A stretch of 64,000 nucleotides of DNA from Tubiluchus corallicola (taxonomy: Eukaryota; Priapulida; Priapulimorpha; Priapulimorphida; Tubiluchidae). A program made the translations under genes and the position numbers. The stretch covers positions 1 through 64,000 of the forward strand of contig JAQGDQ010001015.1 of assembly GCA_030141605.1 (NCBI GenBank). Reading direction: 5' to 3'. This document shows, piece by piece, positions 13,230 to 24,359 of the stretch. The notes beneath the pieces were generated by a model, which did not search any database, had not been told where the DNA came from, and saw only the letters and a program-made list of their open reading frames with translations. Positions within the stretch are counted from its first letter, which is position 1. Each line of letters opens with the position of its first letter.

Positions 13230-14275
13230 AAGTTCTGACGAATATTTATGGGCCTAGGATTTGAAAGCTCTTTCTTTTCTCAGGGGTAGCAGTTCTTGAG
13301 TGGCTAATTTGCTCAGGAATGTAATAACATGGAAAAATATTTTTGTTCAATGTAAGTTTACAGGAAACTATTAATCCTTTTAAAACAATGGCAGACAGGA
13401 TTTGAAATGATGCTGATATAATTTACACAAACTTATCCCACCCCCAGCATTTTCAGTAATATCAGGTTAACACAGTTTCATAAGTTACAGTATCAGCAGA
13501 TTTGGCAAAATGTAAATTTTTCATTGGAAAACCAAAAATGTTCCAAAATCCTTCTCAGTTATAGGGCATTCGGTTCATTCAATTTTTCTTACTTAACTAT
13601 TCCCTGTGATCATTCCCAGGTGTTCAGGTGAGGGTAAATTGCACAAGATGTTAAAATGTGGGAAAATATTTTATTTACTTCCGAGCCACTTCCAGCAGTT
13701 TAACAATGCTCAAAATCAATAAGAGAACTTGAATAAAACAGAATGTAAAGACTAAAGAGTCTTTTGTTAACGTTCCTGAGCACTTAAAGTTTTCTTCATT
13801 TTAGCCAAACAGCAATTATTATTAAGCTGTCTCGCCCTTTATTATCACAAGAAAAGCTTTTACCCCAATGTTTGCTATACAAACACTTTGAAAAGCTTTT
13901 ACCACAATGTTTGCTATACAAACACTTTGAAAAGCTTTCAAATCTAAAAAGACATTCCTTTCAATCTTAACAAAACATCTTATTGCATGTCTCCCAGGGC
14001 GCTATATTATTACAAGCATAAACTTCCAACAAAAATAATAGAACACACCTGTGCTTTGTTAACAAAGCTCTATTCCCAGTGTTTTGTTGTTGTTATCATG
14101 GCTAGTGTACATGGCTGGTGCAAATGTTTTACCTAAACATGTGGGTCTATGTAGTACACGGTAGAGACGAGGTGCACTCTCACACATGCTAGAGCAGTGA
14201 ATGTAGCAATGCATGCATGGAAGCAACGTCGCACATGATAGCTCATGGGCAAATTAATTGTATTATAACTGTGCG
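13230..14275 (+). repeat. Composite repeat R2, copy 4
   Basis: Starts with GACGAATATTTATGGGCCTAGG and runs through the same ordered blocks as copy 1. A short segment around AAAGCTTTTACC is duplicated near 13850-13930. It ends with the ACACATGCTAGAGCAGTG tail, directly before the ATT microsatellite. Confidence 0.6.
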
Positions 14276-14301
14276 TGTGTTGCAAGATAAATAAAAAGCT
14301 T

Positions 14302-14438
<137 letters not shown>

Positions 14439-14477
14439 GCAAAGAGTTGAATAGCGAAGATATAAAGCGAAGATACA

Positions 14478-14940
14478 ATGGCGACCATAGTAGCACCACC
14501 ACCACCACCACCGCCACTAGCGATGCCACCACCAACACCCCTGGCAACATCATCAACAACAACAACAACAACAACAACAACAGCAGCAGCAACAGCAGCA
14601 ACAATGCTACGGTGAGAACGGCAAACAAGAATTGGAGAGAAAAGATTGAAAATACAACTGGCTAAAGAAGAAGATGAGGGCATAGCCGACATGTTTGCTC
14701 CACCCCCTTTGCCCCCGCCTGTGGTTTCCTTCATTCTGGCATCTGCTCCTAAAAAGTTGAAAAAATTTTCCAGTACCTAAAAGTCACATGTTTTTTTCTC
14801 TTGCAGGATTTCCAAATTTCGCCTGCTCCGCCCAAACTGCAACAACATCAACAACAACATCCACGACTGTAGGAACCTGCACACAGAGGCAAACGTATCC
14901 ATCCGTACAAGATTGGTGGCAACAGCAACAGCGGCAATAG
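14478..14940 (+). pseudogene. Low-complexity virus/transposon-like gene, one intron, one nonsense codon
   Basis: ATG at 14478 opens a frame starting MATIVAPPPPPPP, then a Thr/Ala-rich run. An in-frame TGA at 14613-14615 interrupts it. The same frame continues with a charged segment (EKRLKIQLAKEEDEGIADMF) and a proline-rich stretch (APPPLPPP). A 34-nt GT...AG segment with a strong pyrimidine tract (14773-14806) can be removed in frame, leading to a Thr/Gln-rich end with TAG at 14938-14940. The total would be about 142 codons. No family recognised. Low-complexity Thr-rich coding like this also starts the polymerase-like gene at 53308 (-). That both are parts of related elements is inference. 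Confidence 0.4.
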
Positions 14941-15035
14941 AGTGCCACAGAAATAAGCCTTTGAGAAAGTCAAGTCGTTGCTCTTCGAAAACAATCAGAA
15001 GAATATCGTCATAGTCTGCGAACCGATTGCCACAG

Positions 15036-15401
15036 ATGAATGAATCGGACATTGCTCCAACCATTGATGCCTTCCAGCACGTGGAAGAAGAATACCAAGT
15101 CAAAAATTTTATAATTCACGAAATACAAACTGGCATATATCACAGTTACAGCTTCAAACCGCCTCACCCATGGCATCGACATCCCCACTACAAGCGATTC
15201 ACTTACAACTATCAGAGTAAACACATACGCGGCGCCTGGTGGGAGGAGGGAATGTTGGACTATTCAGAGTTAGACGGCATTCTACGACAAACTAGCAGAA
15301 ACACTATCGTCTATGTCAAGGGACTCGAGATGTACAGATTCGTCAAAAAACATCTACCAAAAAATCGCGTAGTAATATGCTCAGAGGATCTACAAAATTA
15401 A
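15036..15401 (+). CDS. Nuclease-like domain protein of virus/transposon type (fragment)
   Basis: ATG at 15036, TAA at 15399-15401, about 121 residues. The pattern is FIIHEI, then SFKPPHPW, a K/R-Y segment, HIRGAWWEEGMLDYSE, and TIVYVKGLEMYRFVKKHL. From memory this resembles a domain with FKPP and YxKGxEK-like motifs found in many invertebrate mobile-element or virus-derived proteins, thought to have a nuclease-like fold. That assignment is tentative. Family members usually continue further C-terminally; here the frame breaks and 15402-15730 looks like decayed coding. It follows the low-complexity gene at 14478 on the same strand. Confidence 0.4.
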   Translation: MNESDIAPTIDAFQHVEEEYQVKNFIIHEIQTGIYHSYSFKPPHPWHRHPHYKRFTYNYQSKHIRGAWWEEGMLDYSELDGILRQTSRNTIVYVKGLEMYRFVKKHLPKNRVVICSEDLQN

Positions 15402-16420
15402 TGACCACCATAGGCCATACGATGGCAGAGCAACGGACGAGGCAGAGCAATCCGGGCAGCCAAAACCATGGCCAACTATCTACTAATTGTACGAATAGAG
15501 CAGTAAACATCATCGGCAGGGCTTGGTTCGTGTAGCGTTTCGATTTGAAGCCGATACAAACCAGATTGGGCGGAAAATGCTACACTCGGAGACCGCAAAA
15601 GCAAATGCTTCTGATGAAACGAGGGGGGTGACATGTGGATGATTTTCACCCTCGTATCAACAGTGATTAACGGTTTTTTGCAGAACCGAAAGCTTGAAAA
15701 TGCCATCCTCGAACTCTCCAAATGTCATTTTTCTTACTGTGTCTGCGTTATAAATATAGCCTGTATCCTAGAGGATACATTGGGATTCAATGGTTGCAAA
15801 ATATTATAAAAAACAAAGACTATATTATTTGGACATTTGAAGTTTAATGAAAATCTGGAGTTTAGACCATATTTCACAACTATTTTTTATCTATTAAATA
15901 GTAATAAAACTGTATTTTTTACAAAACTGCGAGTTATATAACAATTGAACTTGGAAGGTGAAGAAACAATTGCCGTTCTGCTTTAAACACAAAAACACTT
16001 TTTGCACTTTATGCATTTTGTTTAGCTGTGTTTGCTAAAAAGCTTATTCTTTGATTCTTTGTTTATCAATTGGGAAAGTGTCCAAAACTGTCATTTCTGT
16101 CTATTTTAGTACATGGTGTTTGAATATTGTAGTTATTAGGTTCAAGATTTCTGCGTCTGACTCTTAAGTAGATGGTGGGTGGCCTTATTTATGGCTTGCT
16201 TCAGTTTTTTCTCTTTTGAAGTTAAAGAAGCAAAAAAAACCGCTAAAGAAAATTATGGGAGACCCATTTGTGCTTTTTGGGAGTATATGATGTGCACAAA
16301 TTAGACAAGCCTGAAAAACCAGATTTGCAAATAGAAATAGATTGGCAGAAATTGAAGTCATGTGGATAGAAGTCCGGTTTCCAAGATCAGCACCATTTTT
16401 AGTTGGATTTATATAACGTC
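15402..16420. other. Decayed coding remnant then unannotated DNA
   Basis: 15402-15730 is richer in GC than the flanks and may be the broken 3' part of the preceding element. 15740-16420 shows no defined feature. Confidence 0.35.
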
Positions 16421-16760
16421 CACCTAGTTCAAATGTTAACTAATTTAATAGATTTGAGGAGATTATGGAGTGAATTTATGCGGAGGGCAATGACGTGTTC
16501 TTTATGGGAGATGTGAACACAGATATAAGTCCTTGAAAGGAAGCTAATGACTGCAGATTGTGGTCTGCAATTTAGGAATCTTTCAGTTTAATATTCAAGC
16601 AAGTAGTTTATGCTCCAACGAGAGTAGCCAGTGCACGTTCACTCTAATTTATACGAATGCTGAGTCAACCATCATATCAGCTTCTGTACCTGTAATTGCT
16701 ACTACAGATCATGACCCGATAACTGCCATCAGAAAATTGAATAGAAGTTAAAAAAATAGT
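16420..16760 (+). pseudogene. LINE endonuclease-domain remnant
   Basis: Frame-by-frame translation gives VFFMGDVNTDIS (16495-16530) and, shortly after, VVYAPTRVAS in another frame, then a segment ending near a DH-like position. This is the usual order of the C-terminal half of APE-type endonucleases in non-LTR retrotransposons (GDFN, then PTR, then SDH). Several stops and frameshifts; non-functional. Confidence 0.55.
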
Positions 16761-17440
16761 GTATTTTCAGAGAATTATATCTTAACCCTTTCACAGGCAT
16801 TTTTTCCTGGTGGTTAATTCACACAGGAATCTTAAAATGTTGACATAATTACTTAGCGGCGTCATCGGATAATATAAAAAAAGATATCTCACAGTTTCTA
16901 TTTGTGTTTTTGCAATTCACTACTGTAATGAGCGTCCTCGATGGGCCTGGTTTTGGTGAAGCTATCTCTTCTGCTACACACCCGTGCGCGAACAGCTGCT
17001 TGGGTAGTAGCTAACCTGTCAACAATAGTCCCTAATGCTCTGCAGCTAGGGCGATGCTAACTTTACTAGCTGCTGTGCAATATGTCTCGATACTTTCTGT
17101 GTTCCCTAGTAGAAAACTTTTGCGCCCAAAATTTTTGCATGCTAGAAATTTGCTATCAAAAATGTTCCCAAATAATCTTGAAGAATTTTTTAATAAAAAT
17201 CTTTTAGCAAAGTTTTTTCACTCTTTAAGTTTTTGTTCTGTCTTCTACTGCAAGTCATACATCCTACTCTCATTATTTTTTTGCCGGGAAGAGTTTGCAA
17301 AACCTTGTTTAGCTACAACAAATTGTTACAAAACAAAAATAAGACTGTTCTGCTGCTGCGAAGTAATCAGCAGATTCTCGTCAGGTAGAACGCTGCATAA
17401 ATAAAAATAAGTTCTGTTAGCTTATTATCTTCTGAGAAGC
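16761..17440. other. Unannotated intergenic DNA
   Basis: An open frame of about 116 codons at 17054-17404 (+) is rich in Phe, Leu and Cys with no family resemblance. I do not support it as a gene. Confidence 0.4.
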
Positions 17441-17913
17441 AGCAAACAAACTATATGAAATGTCCGCGCATTATTGATCGTTGCTAAACAGACTAAAAGC
17501 ATTTATTGTAGCACACAGTTTCGACTTTGTGGAAAATGTTTGGAATGGTTTTGTTTTGATGTTGTGCTGTAAGTGCTGGTGCAATAGCAGTCGTCATCGT
17601 TGCCACCATCATTATCATCATCAACAACATAATCACCATGCGATGTTGTGTGAGTTGTGCAGTGTGGTGGTGGTGGTGGTGGTGTGCTATGGATGGTGTG
17701 ATGAGGTGGAAGGGTGTGTGGGATGTGTTGGTGGAATGGAGTGGGTGGTTTGATGGGCGTGGTTTAGTGTGGTCTGGATGGTGTTGTGTGGTATTGATGA
17801 TGTGGTGTGTGTGGTGCTGGTGGAGTGGTGTGGTGTGGGTTGTGTGATTGTGTCTTGAATTATGTGCTATATTCTTTTTGCGGGGTTTCGCTAGTCTATG
17901 TATTAATTTTGGT

Positions 17914-17956
<43 letters not shown>

Positions 17957-18960
17957 GGCGAGGCCACAGCTCCAATGACAGTACCATTCTCGACGTTCTA
18001 TACATCAAACTAAAGGTCCTGACCAACAGATCTACAATTGGGGTTTTATTTTTTGACTCTGTCCCACCGTGAGAAGCGGGGGGCGAAAAACCTCCAAAAT
18101 TGCCATTTTTCGGCCGTTTTTTTTCAAAACTTATGCCTCTTATTGGTAGAGAACAGGAACAGTGCCAGTAATGGTTTAATAGTGCGTTCAACGGTGGGTG
18201 ACATTGTCAAAGAATTCGGGGGAGTGCCTCGGTGCCCCGTGACGGGCGTTTTTTCGGATCCCAAAACGCAAAGTTTGCAGAAAACTGCTCAAACAGTGTC
18301 TAGAAAAATTCAATTTGTGCAAGTTGGGCATGTTGGGAAAAAAAGCGCCCCCACAGAAAGAAGACTAAACGGTCTACAAAATGTTGAAGGTTTTGTTGAG
18401 AGAGATGTATACTGAACGAAACGTGAGGGGTGTATTTCGAAGTAATTTTTTTACCCTCTGTGCTGCACGCTATTTGGAACATCCATTGTCTTTGAGTCTG
18501 TGAAATTTCGCGGCTGTTCCAGGCATTGTTGTCACCCGTCGTTCTACAGTGTCATAGATATACATGTAAGTAAGATCTGTTAGCCTATTATCATCTGGGA
18601 AGCAGACTAAGAGCATTTATTATAACACACAGTTTTGACTTTGTGGAAAATATTTGAAATGGTTTTGTTGTGATGCTGTGCTGTTGTTGCTGCTGTACGT
18701 GTCGTCATTGTTGCCGCCGTCATCATCATCATTGCCTTCAGCATCATGATCATCATGTAATGTGGTGGGTGTTGTGTGGTGTGGTGGGTGTGGTGTAGTG
18801 TGGTCTGAGTGGTGTGGTGTTTGTGATGTGGTGTAAATAATCTGGTGGGGGTGATAGGGGTTTTGTGTAGTGTGGTGGGATTTGTTTGTTGCAGGTGGTG
18901 TCAATGATATCACATAAAAACAATGATGATGAGAATACATTTTTTAGGCTGCTTGTTCAA
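17440..18960 (+). repeat. Composite repeat R1 with GT-rich minisatellite
   Basis: Order: ATTGATCGTTGCTAAACAGAC, CATTTATT...CACACAGTTTCGACTTTG, a CATCATCATC patch, a GTGGTGTG(G)-rich minisatellite (17660-17850), an AT run (17916-17954), a unique block (18000-18420), TGCACGCTATTTGGAACATCC (18461), then a second start of the same repeat (18595-18960). Matching copies lie at 20.6-21.9 kb with higher identity than those at 3.3-5.5 kb, implying at least two rounds of spread. Confidence 0.7.
17914..17954. repeat. (AT)n microsatellite inside R1
   Basis: About 40 bp of AT dinucleotides. A matching AT run follows the GT-rich part of the next R1 copy at 21896-21934. Confidence 0.95.
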
Positions 18961-20133
18961 ATTAAAGTTATGTGCCATCCTCTTTCTCTTTCCTTTTTTT
19001 AATACTGTCGTATATAAAGTTTGTTACTAGGGTTCTCATCTCTTAGGCCATTAATACAAATTAACTGTTCACTTACAGGCATAACTGCAAAAAGAGGCAA
19101 TATTTTTAAAATATTTTCATAAACAACGTTTCCCTTCTTTGAAGAGCCTATAAGTTCGAAGTTTGTTACCCTGTCATCATGGTTGTCTCTATAAATCCTT
19201 CTTATTAATGCAATAAAACAATCTGCGAGCACTTAATGTACCTTCATTAATCCAAGTTTGCTCAAACCCAAGTTTGTACAAAATATTCCTAATGAACGAG
19301 ACCCAGTTATACACGTTTTCGTAATCTTTTTGTTTACCGTTTATATATGCATTGTAAATTAGACTACTGCAGGGTCTTTCCAGTATATGTAGCCATCTAA
19401 ATTGGGTAAATCTAGTTGGGTATATACCCATTTCTGCTCGTAATATCTGTTTACAAAATTTTAACTGAACAAATTCACTTTTTAATCTGTCAAAATCTGC
19501 TCCGAGAGTGTCACGAAAAAATGAATTTTCAGTATTAAAGGCAGTGGGGCTCCATGTGTGATAATGGACTCAACAAGGGAGATCAATCAATCGGCACATT
19601 CATATTGTAAGAGTTTCCCTATTGTTCAGCATGAGTATACTGTTCTGATGATGCTCGGAAATCAATGCTAATGTATTTATACATTTATATTTTTGACTTT
19701 TTTCGATTAATTTGGCGTTAAAATAAATGAGTTCGTCCTTTAAGATTTTGCTTGATTTATTAAAGATAATTAATTTAGTTTTGGTTAAGTTAACACTTAG
19801 AGCCCATTTATAAGAAGCGAGTTTGTCTAAACACATACGTAAACCGGTTTCACTATTAGAGACGAGTAAAATATTATTTGCATATAATAAACATTTAAAT
19901 TTCTCATTAGCTAATTTAACAGGGTCGTAATCTAACGTATAGGCACTTGGTAGATCGTTAACAAAACTGGAAAATAAAACTGGACGAAGTACCCAACCTT
20001 GTTTTAAACCAAAGTTAGATGAGAAACCTTCTTTAATTCCTTCAGGCAGCTTGACTGCATGATTACACTTAGAAAACATATTTCTAAGTATAGTCAAAAA
20101 TTTGCCACTAACGCCATGAATTAAGCATGTCAA
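18960..20133 (-). pseudogene. LINE reverse transcriptase, 3' half, decayed
   Basis: On the minus strand, 20133-19600 encodes typical non-LTR reverse transcriptase motifs: KLPEGIKEGFSSNFGLKQG (motif B region), FSSFVNDLP, then LLYANNILLVSNSETGL and LTKTKLIIFNKS. The catalytic YADD is replaced by YANN, so this copy cannot be active. 19431-19000 continues in other frames with the C-terminal region (a segment with FCKQIL, PTRFTQFRWLHI and SLIYNAYI). The first 5' two thirds are missing. A related fragment lies at 31.9-32.2 kb on the plus strand. Confidence 0.8.
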
Positions 20134-20600
20134 TCTTTATAAAATGTTTGATTTAAAATTACTAGTCGCAGTAATTGTAGTACAGTTCTAACTGCATGTC
20201 CAAGTGTAAGTAAGTATTTTCATCAATGACATACAACAATGGCTACTAGTCTAACACTTTGTGTTTAGGATAAAGTTTGTACAGCATTTTTGCGATTTGT
20301 CAGCTACTTCGTCTGCTATACAGGTTCTGTCAAACAATAACTTAACTAACATTTCTATAGGTTTTCCAGGTTTATAAGCAGGCGCACACTTTGTATACAA
20401 AGTAAGTATAAGGAAAGTAACAATTTAGCATCTTAATAAGGAAAGAGGAAGGAGAAAATATACAGCCTTTCTTTTTGGGCGCTTAGATGTGTCTGATTTT
20501 ACAGGAAGATTTGATTAGGGCGCATCTTCGATTTCAATAGAAACAATAGAAGCAAAGGGAAAAGATACCATCGGAAGTAAGTGAAGCACTTTCTTCATAG
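20134..20600. other. Unannotated DNA between LINE remnant and R1
   Basis: AT-rich; may be unreadable 5' LINE sequence. No motif supports this. Confidence 0.4.
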
Positions 20601-21901
20601 TAATTCGTTTTATGGGATGTTGGTGTAGTGTGGTGTGGGTGCTGTGGTGTGGTGTGGCTGGTGTATAGTGAGTGGTGTGGAGGGTTGGTGTGGTTGTTGT
20701 ATTGTGAGTGATGTGGCAGGTTGGTGTAGTGTGATGGGGGTGGTGTGATGTGGTGTGGATGGTGTGGTGTGGTGGGTGTGGTGTGTTGTGTGGCTGGTGT
20801 GGTGTTGTGGTAAGGTATGGGTGGTCTAGTGTTCAACGACGGGTATAATAGTCATATTTAGATTTCGCGGGAGGGACAACAATACCCACTACTCATTTTG
20901 CGGGACGCCCAAACAGGGAGAAAATAAGCACATAAACAGAAAGAGGACGAAACGGTCTACAAAGTACTGGTGGTTTCCCTAGGAGAGATGTATATTGGAC
21001 GAAGCGGAAGGCGTGTACTTCGAAGTTCTTTTTCTACCCTCTGTGCTGCACGCTATTTGGAACATCCATTGTCTTTTACTTTGAGAAATTTCGCGGCTGT
21101 TCCAGGCATTGTTGTCACCCGTCGTTCTACAGTGTCATAGATATACATGTAAGATCTGTTAGCCTATTATCATCTGGGAAGCAGGACACAAAACTATGTG
21201 GAATGTCCACACATTATTGATTATTGGTAAACAGACTAAGAGCATTTATTATAACACACAGTTTTGACTTTGAGGAAAATATTTGGAATGGTTTTCTTGT
21301 CATGCTGTGCTGTTGGTGCTTTAGGTGTCGTCATTGTTGCCGCCATCATCATCATCATCGCCTTCAACATCATGATCACCATGTGATGTGGTGGGTGTTG
21401 TGTGGTGTGGTGGTGGTGGTGGTGGTGGTGGTGTGCTGTGGGTGTTGTGCTGTGGATGGCATGGTGGGGTGGTAAGGTGTGCATGAAGTTTGTTGGAGTA
21501 GTGTCGTGGGTGTGGTGTAGTATGGTCTGAGTGGTGTGGTGTGGGTGGTATGCTGTGAGTGGAGCAGTGTATTGGAGCGGTGTGGGTGGTGTGGTGTGAG
21601 TGGGGTGGTGGATGGATGTGTGGTGTGGTGTGGGTGGTATGCTGTGAGTGGTGCAGTGCGTTGGAGTTGTGTGGGTGGTGTGGTGTGAGTGGGGTGGTGT
21701 GTGGATGTGTGGTGTGGTGTGGGTGGTGTGGTGAGTGGGGTATGTTGTGTGGTGCAGTGCGCTAATGTAAAGGTGGTATGGTGTGGGTGGTGTGGCGTAT
21801 TGAGATTGGTGATTCAAGTTGGCGTGGTGTTGTCTGGGTTATTGTTGTTAGTTTTTCGGAGATATATATATCCCCCAGGTGATAGTGAATTAAAGTTATA
21901 T

Positions 21902-21934
<33 letters not shown>

Positions 21935-21940
21935 CGGATG
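20600..21940 (+). repeat. Composite repeat R1, second cluster
   Basis: A GT-rich minisatellite (20618-20830), then blocks matching 18360-18620 (AACGGTCTACAAA, TGCACGCTATTTGGAACATCC, TAGATATACATGTAA), then the repeat start (21200-21380), a second GT-rich minisatellite (21385-21800) and an AT run (21896-21934). The long His/Thr-rich frames on the minus strand are artefacts of this. Confidence 0.7.
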
Positions 21941-23860
21941 AGGCTACAGCACAAAATATTTCGCGGGTCCTTTGCTTTTGAAGTACTGTGCTGACACACA
22001 GATGATGCCTTACAAGAAAGGAAGATTTTAATCCCTCGCAATTCTGTCTAGAACTTAATATTGACTGACAATGATAACGTCATTTTTTTAGTGGTTCAGC
22101 AAGTTTCAAAATAAACTTAGCAGCGTGAGAACTACTGGGAAATGACCAGCCTTGAAATGCTCACCAAAATAAACACTGATGTTCCAATTAATGCAATAAC
22201 AATTTTGCAACTTTCTAATTATTGAGTGAACTTTTGTGTTTTTTAAAATAATCTTTTCTCACAACAACGGTTTTTTCATTACTCTTGACCTTGTCGCTGC
22301 AGCTCTGCTGTACTCTCGTTGTTGTTGTTGTTGCTGTTGTTGCTGCTGCTCCTGCTGCTGATAGTGGTAATGATGTTGATAATTAAGATGATGTCGCTCA
22401 ACCTCCACCACCACCAAAATTGTTCTTGTTTATAACGACTCAATGCTTTTATAGTAATACTCTACATATCTTTTTAAACTGTAGACAAACCAAAACTAGG
22501 AGAATTCTAACCAACAGCTAAATCTTTTCTCATGGAATCTTGAGTAATCAGTTCTTAATTTAATCCGGGAAAATGCAGCTGTCTGGCAGCTCTGTTTATT
22601 TTAGTATTCAATGTCGGCTTTAAGATGTTTGCAGACAACTATAATCACAGCAGCTTATTATAAAATTTCATGCATCTCTTTGTTAGGCGGCTACAAAGCA
22701 ATCAGAATTATTTCTCAGACTTAAATTATTAGAAATTAGAATCACTTATTTTAGAAACTCTTATATCTAGGACGTGAGCTTTGTCTGTAGCTCGCGGTTC
22801 AAATACTTTATAAGCGCTTAAACAAACTGGAAAAGTTCTTAAGAAACAAGACAAACAAAGTGACGTCAAAGAAATAAAGAAATTCTATAGAAAGACACAA
22901 CGTGGCACAATTGACATGAAATGGCCAAGACGCCAATGATCTATTGTCACCAGCCGTCCATTCACCTAAAAGCATTTTGTGGAGGGACCGAAAACTAAAC
23001 AATACTGTAAACATGTTACGTAGCTCGGCATCTCCTATACAGGAGAAACTCTTGACAGCCTTTACTCATCAAGTTTCTTTATTTCTATAATTGTGTTAAT
23101 TTTAATAGTTTTGTTGCACTTTAATCAGTTTGCCTAATGCAGCGCTTTGTTGTTTAAATCTTAATAGAAACAATCAGTTGTTGTTCATAAAGTAAATGTT
23201 ACCTAGGAGTTTCATCAGAAATTTGAACAATGGCGCTGTATAAACGCACTCTCTGAAAGATTAAATTTCTTGTGAAATTAATCTGATCTGTAAATATTCT
23301 ACACCCAAAGTAAAATTTTAATCATCAGCAACCCCGCTAGGAATTTAACAATAAGTGAAATCTCGAGAAGTATTTACCCGAGAAGCGAGTCACGCAAAGC
23401 AAACAAAGGCTTTAATCTTCAACAATTGAAATTTTGTCAAGTATTAAGCTGAGATGCAGTTTATACCGTCACGTCCTCAACACACAAAGGAGAATTTTGA
23501 TCCGTAAAACAAATTGTCTGCGATCAAGCAACAGTTCAATAATCTCTCTTTTCAAATTTATTCAACAGATTTCATAATAATTTTGGCAGCGTGAGAAATT
23601 ATGGGTAACGACCAACCTTGAAACTCCCACGATAAACAGTTTACACAAATACGAGTTGCGATTTTTCAAATGTTTGATATTTTAAAAACATTTTTGGCAC
23701 AGCTATTGTCTCATTGATCATTGCTACTAGTTACTGCTACTAATTATTGCTTTTAACGATTATATTATAATGATGTAACATGCAAAACTGATGTCTGCGC
23801 AAAGAGTATAGATGTCTATAAAGCTGTAATACCATTAAACACATTTTCATAAATGAATTG
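21941..23860. other. Unannotated DNA with a small GTT/GCT microsatellite
   Basis: 22318-22362 is a GTTGTTGCTGCT simple repeat. 22085-22200 and 23570-23640 share short similar stretches (GCAGCGTGAGAA, TTGAAA...CTC), suggesting a diverged duplicate. No gene supported. Confidence 0.45.
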
Positions 23861-23863
23861 CAG

Positions 23864-23988
23864 GCGGATTCATGCCTTGCACGATTGGTGAGACTTGGAT
23901 ACTCATTGTGACGGTTTCATTTGCTGTGCTGCTGATCCTGGTTGTTTGCACTGCAAAGAGAGGACGTTTCACACACGAACATGGCTGA
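23864..23988 (+). CDS. Possible last exon of a single-pass membrane protein
   Basis: After a GAATTGCAG acceptor at 23863, a frame beginning two nt in reads GFMPCTIGET, then a strongly hydrophobic stretch of about 18 residues (WILIVTVSFAVLLILVV), then CTAKRGRF and a stop at 23986-23988. A membrane span followed by basic residues and a short tail is the usual end of a type I protein. An AATAAA lies at 24164-24169, about 175 nt past the stop. The upstream exons were not found, and the pyrimidine tract is weak. It may equally be a chance hydrophobic frame. Confidence 0.3.
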
Positions 23989-24163
23989 GACTCCTCTCGC
24001 AGTTCAGTGACTCATCTTCAGCCTTTGCCTTTGTGAATGTGCCAGCTTCAACTTAGCCCACATCACAAACATCTCAATTTTCCAATATCTTTACTTCGAC
24101 ATATTATTACGACGTGAGTGTGTCATAATTTCAGAAAAGTTGTCTTGAAGTAGTATGTACAAT

Positions 24164-24169
24164 AAAGCT
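24164..24169 (+). terminator. Polyadenylation signal AATAAA
   Basis: Hexamer in GTACAATAAAGC, downstream of the possible membrane-protein exon. It supports that exon only weakly. Confidence 0.3.
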
Positions 24170-24359
24170 CAAGTTTTAGAAGAAATATCTGACAGTGTAA
24201 ACATTAACGTTCCTTCAAAGTCATTCAACACAAAGAGCTTTGAAAGATGCTGCAATGTTTATTTAAAACAAGTTTTCCTCCTTCGTGCTGAAGATGTGAA
24301 AAATGCTGAATTTAACCGTAGATCTTGTGTCAATACATTAGACTGGGAACTAAGATAAA

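Noticed and set aside
17054-17404. 116-codon Phe/Leu/Cys-rich frame
   Set aside because: No motif, splice signal or conserved pattern. Composition fits AT-rich noncoding DNA.
17493-18191. 232-codon minus-strand frame rich in His, Thr and Ile-Tyr
   Set aside because: Antisense of the GT-rich minisatellite and AT run of repeat R1. No start context or domain.
21236-21817. 193-codon His/Thr/Pro-rich minus-strand frame
   Set aside because: Same explanation: GT-rich minisatellite in R1.
22740-22830. tRNA-like B box (GGTTCAAATAC)
   Set aside because: No matching A box at the right distance and no cloverleaf arms could be formed by eye.
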